Below, in pieces: positions 38,301 to 51,800 of a stretch of 64,000 nt of DNA. Origin of the DNA: Metallyticus violacea (lineage: Eukaryota; Arthropoda; Insecta; Mantodea; Metallyticidae); NCBI GenBank assembly GCA_030762175.1, contig CM060841.1, positions 6,606,001 to 6,670,000 on the forward strand. Direction: 5' to 3'. The notes below the pieces were generated by a model. That model had not been told where the DNA came from, did no database searches, and worked only from the letters and a program-made list of their open reading frames with translations. The position numbers were made by a program, and so were the translations under genes. Positions within the stretch are counted from its first letter, which is position 1, and each line of letters begins with the position of its first letter.

Positions 38301-41300
38301 AAATTTAAAATGAAATCATTGTCAAACAAGGAGACCTATTATCTGCTATCTTGTTATGTGTTAAATCATTTAGATTTAAGAGGCAATAAATCCACAAGGC
38401 AAACAATGCTTAGCCTATGCGGACAATATAACAATAACTAGAGCTAAAAAATTGTTAACTGAAGCATATGTGAAACTAAAAAAGAAGTCAATAAAATATG
38501 GATAATAGTAAACATACAGAAAACAAAACATCTAAAATGTACAAGAAATAATACTCCAGATAGTTTATGCATAAATGGAAGATACATTGAGCAGTTTAAC
38601 TCCAATAAATATCTTGGTTCAATTGTGAACAATAGTAACACAATAAGAGAAGAAATCAAATAAAGAATCCTATTTGGAAACAGAGCATATTATGCAAACT
38701 TAAATCTTAGAAGTAAGCTAATATCTAGAAATGCTAAACTGAGATTGTATAACACAATAATTGGACCTATAGTAACTTATGCATGTGAGACATGGGTATT
38801 GAAAAAAAAAATATATATATACAAAGTTACTACTATTTGAAAAGAAGGTACTAAGGATATTCTATAAGCAATTAGTGAGATAAATGTAATTAGAGAATAT
38901 GACAAAACGATTAGATATCTATGTAATAAGAATGAAACTATCATTAATTTTATTAAGTCTCAAAAGTTTAGATGGTTTAGTCATATAATGAGAAAATAAA
39001 GATTACTTAAAGTAATATATAATTGAAAGCCAATGAAAACAAGAGCATGAGGAAGACCTAAAAATAGATGGGGAGATATCAAAATGAAAGACTTGAAAGA
39101 AAATAACAAAAGATTGGAGAACATATGTACATGATAGAAATGAATACTGGAAAATTGACATGATAGAAATGAATACTGGAAAATTGTTGAGAAGGCCAAA
39201 ACTTTCAAAAGAAAGATGTAGTGCCTGATAAGATATTAAATTGTTAAATGTTTCATGCAGTTTAGAACTTATAATTAAATGTTAATAAGCTAATTCACGA
39301 TCTTCAAATTTTTGCTTTCAAATTATTGTTTGACAGCTTTTTCCAGATTTTAACTACATGTAAATTTTTGCTTACGTAGTATGACAACCAACAGGCAGAA
39401 ATTTACTGCTGTGTTTGAGATTCTGGGTGTTCATTTGTCAGCTGGTGGCTTGAGATTCAGTTTCGAGTAGAAATAACTTGTCTGGTTAGGGTTTCTGCTT
39501 GCTAAAGTTTTTCTTCCTCTTCACTTGTCATTGTTCATTTCATTCATAATCTTGAAGATTTGTGTTAGTTGGCAAGGTACATTAAGAACATTAAGCACTT
39601 ACCACAAAGAAACAAAAAAATGTGCGTACTATTTCAATTCCTGCTATACGTCTAGGTGGAATTTATCTAAAATTTTCCTAATCATGAAAAGTCTGCTTGC
39701 ATTTGCACTATCATTAATTATTTCATTTATTGTCTCATTCCCCCCTCCAAAATTACATTTTAACGAAAGTGAAATTATAATTAGTTCCTCTTATGTATAA
39801 TGGTGATGCCATATTTACAAATCCAACATTTAGTATCATATAAAAGAATGATGAGATTAAATTTTATTTCTGAAACACATAATTCAAATATATTGATTGA
39901 TACCTCATAATGCTATTAATAATTACCTCCTCCATTATTTTAAGATTAATTTAAATAATAATCAATAATTAAAATAATTTCATTAAATTTTACTCCTTAA
40001 CAATTTTATTGAAGTATAATACAGGAATCAATATGTGAAATACATGTACTTATGCTACTTATATTCTTTTATTCTGTATATAGAGACAAGAAAAGTCTCC
40101 AAATGCTATTTTTGTAAATTACAAATATTTTAATGAAAATACTCTCCATATTTTTTGTAGTTGGCAACCATTTCGGGCTCCACTTGGTTTTGCCTCATCT
40201 TGTGGCAGTTTTCACAGTTTGTTCTTGCTACACAAACAGTGGCCCTTGCAGCTATGTTCGTATTGGGAGTAGTTCATAAACGCACATTACTCATTATTCT
40301 ATTTGGACTTGCTGTAAGTATGCATAAATTTATTTGCATGATAAAATAATTTTGTAGTTTTTAAAATTTGCTACTTGCTTCATTATAGATTTTATAAGCA
40401 TTGTTCAAAGAACAGTAAAAATAAAAATTTAAAATTAAATTTTTTTTATAATTTACCAAAGTTTGGAAAATGTAACTTTAGTGTTATAAAACACCATTTG
40501 TGTGTAGTTGGAAATAGAGTTCCATGTATTTCTGGTTTCTGACATTGTTATTGACTTCATGGTAGTTCTGAGTGTCAGAATCTTCGATTATGATACAATC
40601 AAGTTAAACAATCTGGAAAAAGAGTATACCATTACTTAAATGTAAATTGGAACTTGCACAGTGAAACCAATCATATTAATTGATATCATAGTATGATTCA
40701 TTTGAACTACACACTCTTAAAGCTTCACTTACTTTTCATAAATGTATGGAACCAGTTTCGAGAACATTTAGTTCTCAACTGAGTTGAACTTTAGCCTGGC
40801 TGAAGATGGGAACTAAATGTTCTCGAAACTGGTTCCATACATTTATGAAAAGTAAGTGAAGCTTTAAGAGTGTGTAGTTCAACTGAATCATACTATGATA
40901 TCAATTAATAAGAGTATACCATGTTTATGCAAATTTAATGCACTTACTAAATTTTTAAATCTGATTTAAAAAACAGGTTTTCTGGTGAATGTAATGTGCA
41001 CCTAAAAAGAGAAGTTAAAATTATTGTTGAAACAGGCTATAGCCATGAATTTATCTAATTTTATTATGGTATCCTGTAACTTTTTGTACAGGATATTCCA
41101 AGTATTCCAGTAACACTTTCATATTAGTACAACAGTAGATTTGTACATATATATTTGAAATATGGTACAGATACGTTGATATATTTGCCATAGTTAACAG
41201 AAAACTCATTGATGATGCCATAAAACTTCTGAATATACAAGATAGAAACATTTCGTTCACATACAAAACAGAAACAAATAACTTGCTATATAAATATAAA

Positions 41301-44300
41301 CAATGTATACAGTTTTTTTCACACTAACTCCATTCACTTACATAAATTTGGAACATATGTTTCGGGAGCGATCCCTCCCATCTTCAGCCTGTTGACAAAC
41401 TGTCGTTAAACGTGGCGGTTGGGTCTCTTGATGTTCTTGTGGCGGCATCTGTTGGTTCTATTAGGAATTTGAAATAACTTGCTATCTTAATTATCTAGTG
41501 ATTCAATTTGATAATTAAGAATATATTAGTTGCTTCACTGTATTGGTTCCAACAAGAAATTAAATTTTATATTAGATAACTTGTTACCATTCTTGAACAT
41601 TGGAACGGTTATTATTGGGGTTCCACTGTTGTTCGTTATTTTGGAAGGGTTATTATTTTGAGGGTTCCACTATAGGGGGGGATTGATGGGTTCTCAGGGT
41701 AAATTTGAACTGTTTTTAACGACTTGAAAGTCGTTAGGGGGGGAAGGAGATTGTTCACTGTATTAATAAGTCCGCCACTGTTTGAATATTTGATTTATTT
41801 AATAACTTAGCAGGTTACTTCCTGACGGCTCGTAGCTGACCTCACTACACACTTAGACTGACTTTAGAAAATGATTTACACTGCCCTCAACTGAACTTTA
41901 GAAATGATCTAGACTGATTACTTTCGGATGACTCGTATATTTCTGACTCCGTATATTTCTTTCGCGTCTCTCGTATGATGTCCCTGTTTCTCTTGAATGT
42001 CTGAATCTCAATCTGCGAAGGTCTGAATGTGCGAGAGAATGTCTCCGTGAATGTCTGAATGTATGACTATGTGTCTACTGAGTGCCCGAATGTGTCTCTG
42101 AATCTATGAGTAACTACTGAGTGCCCCTCTGACTTCTGTACTCTAGTTTTTCTACTACATCGCCACGCCTCTCGCTAAATTAAATCCCCTCGTATTTTAT
42201 CTATTTCTGTGTTGCATGTTCGTCATTGGCTATCCTAAAATTATTTATTGGTATCTAAGTTTTCCTGATTCGTTAATTTTTATCCGAAGACCATTGGCTA
42301 GAATTATTCTTTCCCCCCTGATCTAATGTCTTCCCACAAACTTGAATTTTCCCAGAACAGCCTGTCATAAATTTCGGCCCGTTCCTTACATTCTGATTTC
42401 TATTGATAATCTTTTGCCTTCCTTAGTTTGTAGATTCCTAAATGTTCCTAGAGATTAAGCACGTGTTGATGGGCTGTTTTTCGGCTTTCCTGTAATAAAA
42501 CATTTTCGTCTCCGTTCTGACATTTTCATTTTCTCTTAAATTATTGCTACCTCTGACTTTGTTAAATACTGTCCCGTTACGGCCACATGTTTCTCTTATT
42601 GTCAATTCCTAAGTATTTCCTGGGTAGAAGGTTCGTGACCTAACAAAAGATAGTTTACCCATTTTTTCAGCCTTGTCTAAGGAGCGGTCTGTGAATGAGT
42701 TGTCAGGTATACATCTGTCTCTTTCTCACATATTTTACACAAAATGTATACAAAACCCTTTTGTAAGTTCCAAGTTACAAATTATTTCTATTTCTGATAC
42801 CTATCTCTAAAACATTTCTTATACCTATACATAATAATTATCCTTATCAAATCTAATGCCTTTATAAATATAGCTCTGCAGCCTTTAGATATTAAATTAA
42901 CAAAGGCAGCCTTATTTCCTGCTTCAACATCGAAATTATGAAGCGTCAAGGAAACCTAGAATTTGGAATATATAGAAAGAATACACACACAGATAATCAC
43001 ATCAAAGCTGACAGTTTTAACCTCATGGCACAAACATGCAGTTATTTACAGTTTAACACACTGGCTAGTTATCCTACAAATTAGCAAAGAAGAATATTTC
43101 AAAGAATACAAACAAATAGCACAGTAATAAAAATGGTTTTAAGAAAGAACTGGTACACAAAAAGTACAAAAATTCAACAGGCAAAAACTTATTAAAGAAA
43201 CCACAACACTTTCAGCAAGAAAAGATAAGCTAATTTTTAAAAAAAAAACACATACCATTCATGGGCTACAAAAAAGTTTCAGAATATTCTTATAGCTTTT
43301 AATATCAAGTTAATCCCTGTAAACAGATTTAATTTAAAAAATCTCCTGATAGACAATGTTAATGACAGTATTCCACAGGAGAAAAAAATGGGTATTTATA
43401 AAATAAATTGTGCAGAATGAGAAAATCTACATTGGAAAAACAAAGAGAAACATAGGCATATGATTAAAAGAACATTTCAGGAACATAAAATACAAACAAA
43501 TGGAGAAATCAGCAGTAACATTTCATTTCTGGACAGAAAACCACAACATATTGAATAATGCAAAATTATTGAAACCAGTACAAGGACCTACAGAATTTAC
43601 AACATGGGAAAAAATTACAAACACAAATACAAAGACAATTTAAGAACTTTGAAACTTCCGGGGATGAAAACATAAACTTTAAGTTCATCACACCTCCACC
43701 AGAGCAGAATACACATTCCCACAATATAACAAAGTATCCAGTAGTTTACTTTCTAACTGACAAATGTGAACAAGGGTTCTTGAAACCGGTTCTACCTTTA
43801 TAGACAAGTAAGTGGAATAATAAGTGTTTAGTTCGACTCAGATCATACTATGATTTCAATTATATGATTGGCATCACTGTACAAGTTCCAGTAAGCATCT
43901 ATAGTTAATAGATTTGTGTTTGTTTCAATACTACTTCATACATAGGTGAATGATGTTTCATTACAATAGAATATTCTTTCTGAAGCAAATGAAGTTAATA
44001 CATTAAGTGCATTCATTCTTTGATATGAGTTTACAAAATTAAATCACAAACAAGAATAGAATTCAATTTTGCTGTCATTAAAATGTTTGGAGAAGCCAGG
44101 TGCATCAGTAGGATTCAGACATGTTTTAATGCAATTTGTACTTAACTGCTCTGTTCACAACAATAACATACCCCATTAAGCTGAAGCTGAACAAAACTTA
44201 ACAAAAGAAACCGAGTGCTTTGACTTGATATAGTTGGAGAGAGATAGGGTGAACAAAAATGATTTAGATTTGCACTTCAATCTAATATGCTATCAATTCT

Positions 44301-47300
44301 AATGCACCCTCAAATCTTAGAACTGGAATTCAGCCAAAAAAGATGTGCATTATTTTCAAGTAGATACGGTAGTTCAGAAGGAATTGTATAAAAAAGTAAC
44401 AGGTCAAAGCTTCTCTTACACATTCTCTATCATACTCAGACTCAAAATGTTAATGTTTGTTTTCAGTATTTTTTTTCAAGTATGCATATTTTTTTGTTAT
44501 TTGATAAGAGATCATAATATGCAGTATTGTTTTATGTACTATTAAAAATAAGTATGCATTTTTATCTGTTGTATAAAATAAAAATCTTGAGCATATTTGC
44601 AGACATTTGCATTGTTTGCCTGTTTTTCAAAATTATGAGTAATATTTTAAAGTTTTGCTTATTATGAATATAATCACCTCTACATATATGGAAAACCTCA
44701 TAAACCCAAGGTCAAGATTTTAGGGCATAAAATCCTAAGTATAATTTCCTTTGGAAGGTAAGTAAAGTTGTTGATTCCATATCATAGATTTACAGCAAGT
44801 GAAAGAACCTCAAGCCTGAAAGAAGCGGCCTCTTAGCAAAATTTATCAGTTATTTCATACCTTGAATTAAATGGAATGCTAATGGCCAAAGATGTAAAGC
44901 TCATTTGTAAATAAACCAAATTAATTAAATAAATCTGAATGGGAAACTGGGTATCACAGTTCTTTGTCAGTTCTTTGGCATAGCAATATCATATGACATG
45001 ATTTATTTAAATTTTAAAACTGTTTGTATATGCAATATTGTAGCTACTTGCTATTAAAGAACATAAAAGTATGTAAATGAGTATTTTAATTCTTCAACAG
45101 AAATACTTTATATTTTGTTTTTTTCATTTCCATTAGCTTGGTATATTTCAAGCAGCTATTTCATTGTTTGGCAATGAATTCCTGATAACATCTGTATTCA
45201 CTTGTCTTGTGGTGTCCATGCTACTTATACTGCTTACAATGGAACCCATTTTGGCTCTGCATAATTCAGTGGCTCGAAGATTTGTGTTGATATGCATCAC
45301 AGTGCTGTGCACAATAACTCTTAAAACACGTCTCTCACAGGCATTAGGAAATAAGGATGATGTAAGTATCTAGTGGTAATGAGATATCAAGAAAATATGA
45401 ATTATGCTTAAGTTACCAAATACCTTGTGGTAACAACAAATTTAATAATACATCTTGTATTTAAATATTGTACTTACGAAGCTGTTGACAATGGAGTGGC
45501 AATCTAACCTCAACTCATGTATTCACATTTCTTACACTATACTCCATTCACTTACATAAAAGTAAGACGCGTTTCGGGAGAATCTCTCCCATCTTCAGTT
45601 GCTCACTGAACCTCCGTTACTCCGTTATTGTCCAGCCATAGTTTCAAGTAACGGAGATTCAGTGAGCAACTGAAGATGGGAGAGATTCTCCCAAAACGCA
45701 TCTTACTTTTATGTAAGTGAATGGAGTATAGAGTAAGAAATGTGAATACATGAGTTGAGGTTACATCTTGTATTGTCATAATAGTGGCCAATATATATAA
45801 AATTTATTAATTCTTAAGTTTTGCAGAATTTGTACATTAATAATATAGTTGCATACTTGATACTCATTTTGCATGCAGTTAGAGTAGTATAAATCCTAAA
45901 TGTATTCCATGAGTAAAATTCATTATTTTATTTTATTATTATTCATAATTAGTGATTACTTTGAATACCTTTGTCTATTTAAAAAAAAAAGTAGAGGAAA
46001 ATAAAAACTAAACCTAATAAATATATCAGTTATCCAAATGCAGAATCTTAATGCAAAATAGAATGCATCTAATATTCATGTAATTTTGCATCTTAAGAAA
46101 TTGCACCTCTCATCTGAAAGTAGGACAGTAATGGGAATAGTGCGATTCTTAAAAATGCTGCTTATAAACTTAAGAATTGCTGATCTTGTCTATAGTACAT
46201 AATATCTCAAAGCTGTAACTTGTGTCATAGCAGTTTAGTATTCTCTGCACAACTTTCAGAAAAAAACTTGCATGATTGTAAAATTTTTAAGAATTTTAAT
46301 ATAGTTTTTTTCCATTAATTTGTAGTTTCTTCATAAGGTATATTGTAGTTATATGGTAGATTAAGCTAGTGGGAAAGTGTACAATTATTGTGTTCACCAG
46401 CACAGAATAGCACATTGCATAGCTTTTATCCATAAAATAATTATTAAATATAGAATAATAGTCAATTAAGTGTACTTACGAAGCTGTTGACAATGGAGTG
46501 GTATATCTACAAACAATGTAATACAGTTTTTTTCACACTTACTCCATTCACTTACATAAAATTTGGAACATATGTTTCGGGAGCAATCCCTCCCATCTTC
46601 AGCCTGTTGACAAACTGTTGTTAAACGTAGCGGTTGGGTCTCTTGATGTTCTTGTGGCGGCATCTGTTGGTTCTATTAGGAATTTGCTGAGTTCATCCAA
46701 TGGAGGGATATCGAAATTCATCAAATTATCCTTATTTTTTGTAATGAAAATGTTTTCCCAAGTGGAAAGTTCTATTGCATTATGAAGCTGTTTAAGTAGT
46801 TTTATCTCTGGTTTAATTTCATGATTTTTATTCCAAAAGTGCGCTGCTATTGCTGATTTATCAATTTGTTTTAAGCGAATATTTCTGAAGTGTTCTTTTT
46901 TCCGGATTCCCAAATTCCTCTTCATTTTTCCAATGTATTTTTTGTCGCACTCTGCACATTGCACATCTGCACATACATTACATTAAAAAAATACATTGGA
47001 AAAACGAAGAGGAATTTGGGAATCCGGAAAAAAGAACACTTCAGAAATATTCGCTTAAAACAAATTGATAAATCAGCAATAGCAGCGCACTTTTGGAATA
47101 AAAATCATGAAATTAAACCAGAGATAAAACTACTTAAACAGCTTCATAATGCAATAGAACTTTCCACTTGGGAAAACATTTTCATTACAAAAAATAAGGA
47201 TAATTTGATGAATTTCGATATCCCTCCATTGGATGAACTCAGCAAATTCCTAATAGAACCAACAGATGCCGCCAAAGAACATCAAGAGACCCAACCGCCA

Positions 47301-48837
47301 CGTTTAACAACAGTTTGTCAACAGGCTGAAGATGGGAGGGATCGCTCCTGAAACATATGTTCCAAATTTTATGTAAGTGAATGGAGTTAGTGTGAAAAAA
47401 ACTGTATTACATTGTTTATAGATAGAATAATAGATTTGTCAGAAACTGTTGTCCTGTTATGAGAAAGCATGTGCCTAGCAACATATTGAGTTATTTAAAT
47501 ATGGTACTGAGTATTTAAATATAAATTATTATATCCTGTATAGAATAAACTAGTTACCAAGCACAGCTTTTTGGGGGATGAGCAGGGATAGCAGAGACAA
47601 AACGATGCATAATGCATTGGACCTAACATCATTGATTATAGTGTTTTGAGGATGAATCAATAGCAATAGTTCCTGCACAGAAACAAAGCATTCTCCCAAT
47701 AGGTATATCATTGTCATGTAAATAAATATTTATGAATACGCAAAACATGCATTTTAACATTATAGCTCTGCTAGAAGGTTGAAGTCTGTAAAACTCAAAT
47801 TATAGTAGAAATGCATGAGCAAAAAATTAAACTTCCTGAAAACAGAATATAATTATACGTTGTTTATTTAATTTATGGAACAAGTCAGTGAAATTAGTCA
47901 ACATTGGCTATAAGTTATCCTTTTAATGTAAATGAATTATATAATAACATTTTTATAAATGTATCCTAGCAGCATACATAGCAGGCATAATCTGGTGTAG
48001 CAATAAACATTTTTTTTTTTTCATCGTTTTTGTTCATCCCATGGAGATTTTCATCAATAATGTTCATTCTATCTGTATCTTTGAGTTAATAAGTACAATT
48101 ATCATCATAAATACCATCCTATTTCAGCTGCTACTCTAATCATTGTTTAAGTGCCAATAGGAAGTAATGAATAAAACTGGATATTGGCTTATTAGCATGC
48201 TGCCTATCAGCAGGCTGCAAAAAGCACATAAAAGAGATTGCATCAATATAAATTAGATTAATTTAATTCTAATGCCATATTATATATTTTTAAAAATATT
48301 TTAATTGTATTATTTAAATACTCTAGAAACATTGTTCCCTTTTATTCATAACAAACCCCATTTCTTTACAGAGTCATATTCTCAATATTCTAAAAGCAAA
48401 ACTAACAGGATATCGAGATTTCCATACATTACTTTACACGTGTTCACCTGAGTTTGACTTTCTGCCAGTAGAAACCCTAGGAACACTGACAGAAACTCTT
48501 TTATTACCTGCAGTGGCTGTGGTATTGTTAGCAGTGATGTGGTATTGGCTATCCAGCTTCTTATCAGCACTGAAGGAGAAGGGTGAGAAAAGGTATTTAA
48601 AAGCTTTAGTTAAATAAATATCTTGATATATAAGCTGTATTACAATGTCATCTTTTTCAGAAGCTAAAAAGTTATTTTAAAATTCAATTTAGCTTCAATA
48701 ATAAAAAATACTGGAAGTCTATATTATCATTCTTTAGGCTTTCACAGTTGGCATTGTTATTATTTAAAATAACCATTACTTGGCTATTTCATTTCATTCA
48801 AACCAACTACCATGGCAAAATAATCTGACAATGATAA

Positions 48838-48870
<33 letters not shown>

Positions 48871-51800
48871 ATATTATACTTTTACATTAGTAGACCGGTC
48901 TGTAGGCAGAATTTCAGGTTGTTGAGCACTGGGGGCCATAATCCTGGGATATGACATGACATTCATCTTCAGAACTGGTGCATAGATGGTCACACCAATC
49001 TTCACAGCATACATCTGGGATTTCAAATAACCCTAGAATGAAAAATCTATTGTATTCAAATATGGTGACTGTGTGGCCCATTCAACAAGGCCTCTGTGAC
49101 CAATCCATGTTCAAGAAATGTTTCATCCAGCCAGTTTTGCTAAGTCTAACATAATACAGTAGGGAACCATCTTGCATGAGCTATGCAGGATGCTCTCTAA
49201 TGACATCAAATTCTGATCAATCCACTAACATTTCCAGATAAAGTTAACCATCAATATTTTCTTCAAAAAAGAACAAGCTAATGATATCCAAATGCCATAA
49301 TAGACGATCAAACGGCTGCTATGTGGAGGGATCGTAATAGTGGAGGTTCTCCTCATATGAGTAGCTCAGATTTTGTTTGTTGACTTAACCTTTCATGTAA
49401 AAATTCTCCTCATTGGAAAACATCATGGTGGATAGGAACTTTCTCTTCAGTTCTGCTTGAGAACAACCCACACATTTCTATACTGTGATCAGGATCATCT
49501 CTGATAAGTGTGGCAGAAATTGCAGCTTGAATGGGTGAAATTGTTTCTTCTTCAGGATATAATGGACATTGGATCGAGGAATGTTCAGTTCTGCCAGATT
49601 GACTTTTGACTGGCACAGAGTTTAGCAATTGGTTCTTGTTAAACTTTGTCAGTGTGTGGCCTTCCCAACCAGAGGCATATCTGCAACAGAAGCTGTTCTC
49701 TTGAGTTTCTCAAGTAGGCTACCCACAGTGCTGTGGAATATTGGTTGGCATTGGGGAAGGCATCAATTAAACTTATTGCAAATACAGTGAAACCTTTCAA
49801 GTTGGAAGTGACATAATCCTAAATATTTTTCTATTTTTGTGAAGTTTCCATATTATTCAGGTGTTCTGGATTTTTTCTATGCATAGTTTTAAGATTAATT
49901 GCAAACACTATACCAATACTTAAATGTTAATTGGAACTTGCACAGTGAAGCCAATCATATTAATTGATATCATTGTATGATTCAGTTGAACTACACACTC
50001 TTAAAGCTTCACTTACTTTTCATAAATGTTCTCGAAACCGGTTCCATACATTTATGAAAAGTAAGTGAAGCTTTAAGAGTGTGTAGTTCAACTGAATCAT
50101 ACAATGATATCAATTAATACTATACCAATAGTTTCACCATGCTTTTATTAAAAAGCATTCACCTTAGTACATAATGTAGTTTTATATTCACTGCATAATT
50201 CAGTACTTACATTATTTGTCTCTCTGTCCTTTCTCCAACACATTCTTCATAATACTAATTAAGAAATTTTACACTATACATTTGCATCTGTCCTTGCGCT
50301 GGTACATGCATCACAACATTAAACTAGCAATCTTAACACTATACACGTATATACGTATATGAGTTTCTTATCCTTTTGATCATTTTCACTTTATCCTTTA
50401 ATGAAAGCACCTCATTTTTATGCAACACCATAACCGCCAAGGGTGGCTGAGGTTGTTAAGGCATGGACTTGTGAGCAGGAGGTCTGGGGTTCGATTCCCA
50501 CCAAGACCATTCTCCCCAACTGAGGTTTTTTCCAGATTTTCACCAGTCCTCATAAATGGCAAATGTCGAAGAGGTACCCTAAATTTAGGCCTGGAACATT
50601 TCTTTCCTTAAATAAATCCTTTCCCAATATATAATTTCATCTCACGTATCATCACTCTCCACAGCCTGTAGTGCCTTAGTGGAAAAATGGGCATTAAACA
50701 CTATTTAAAAAAAAATAGCAACATCCTTTATTACAAAATGCACAGTTTTATACTATACATACACCATTCCAAGCAACAGACCACACTGAAGGAATTGGCA
50801 ACTGTAACCCCTTTCTTTCATCCTTGACATGACTTCACTCAGGTATGTATGTATACAAAGAAATCTCATTTACCTTAATGACCTACATTTGCAGTTGCCT
50901 TGGAAGCAATGCAAATCCCAAAACACTTCCATGGGTGGCCGAGGTTATGGTGCAGACTTGTGAGTGGAAGGTCTGGGGTTAGATTCCCACCAGGACCATC
51001 CTCCCTGACTGAGGTTTTTTCAGATTTTCCTAAGTTCTCATAAAATGGCAAATGCCAGGGAAGTACCCTAAACCTAGGCTTGGAACACTTCCTTCCTTTT
51101 AGAAACATAAATTCTTTCCCAGTTTATCATTTCATCTCATGTATCATCACTGCCCATTCCTGTGATCCTTAGTAGTTTAAAAAAAGGGTTAAACATTATT
51201 AAAAAAAAATTCACTGCAATAAAACTACATAAATGCTGAAATATTACAATTTTGCAGGACTTTTGACTATTATGAATAATCTTTTATGAACAAAATTTCA
51301 GTAACTTAGCATGCTAATCCATAACTTTTGCTGCTTGTTGGGCTTACTTTGAGAAATATATCATGGTAGCTCTTATCGAACACTAGTATCATCAAGCTTT
51401 TTGTTCAAGTATCACATCTTCAGTTTATTTTCTTGCCTCAGCACTGATCATGCAGTTTGAATATGTTATCTGTTTTATGAACTGTACATGTAATAGATAA
51501 GGCAACCCCAGGAAAGTTTTCTCTACATCTGAGCAGCTGATATATTTTTGTTTATAAAGTTATAGCAAATGAAAATTCTTAGTTTTGCCTCTTAATTAAA
51601 TGTACTTACGAAGCTGTTGACAATGGAGTGTTTTTTTTTTTAATTGTTTTATTTATGGATGCTCTTTAACAGTTCAGGTCATCAGCATCCCATTCAACTC
51701 GGGGTGTGAAACGGCCGACAAATTTTGCTCAGAGGCCTCTCTTTCAGGCTTGAGGTTCTTTTTCATGCCGTAAATGTACGACACGGGACCCACGGCTTTA

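Larger units (their letters stand above)
35711..40160 (+). other. dpy-19 intron 6 (4.45 kb)
   Basis: Holds a PLE palindrome (36010-36155), a CATT microsatellite (36330-36368), a PLE with RT and endonuclease (36480-37846), and a LINE (37847-39240). The stretch 39241-40160 shows nothing. Confidence 0.85.
41140..43897 (+). mobile_element. PLE copy split by three nested insertions
   Basis: RT palm piece 41151-41288: [20 protein letters not shown], ending TETNNLL. The frame resumes at 41595 (PFLN) and, after the LTR, at 42927 with [17 protein letters not shown]. Joined to the same region in the copy at 61860-61990 (MLPFLDIKIMK..QENLKFGIYRKN), the order is exact. Downstream: linker, then [11 protein letters not shown] (about 43422), FHFWTENHN, and [13 protein letters not shown] at the C-terminus. 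The end near 43897 has the P1-type tail (GGCATCACTGTACAAGTTCC). GAAACCGGTTC survives at about 43782, but the rest of the hammerhead core is lost. Stops make it dead. Confidence 0.85.
40314..45136 (+). other. dpy-19 intron 7 (4.82 kb), nested transposon cluster
   Basis: Holds a palindromic PLE (40620-40922), the nested PLE copy 41140-43897 with two further PLEs and a solo LTR inside, a pogo-like end (44170-44380) and a SINE-B relic (44690-44935). Confidence 0.85.
45362..48371 (+). other. dpy-19 intron 8 (3.01 kb)
   Basis: Holds two palindromic PLE insertions (45450-45774 and 46451-47433). The remaining 45775-46450 and 47434-48371 show nothing. Confidence 0.85.
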
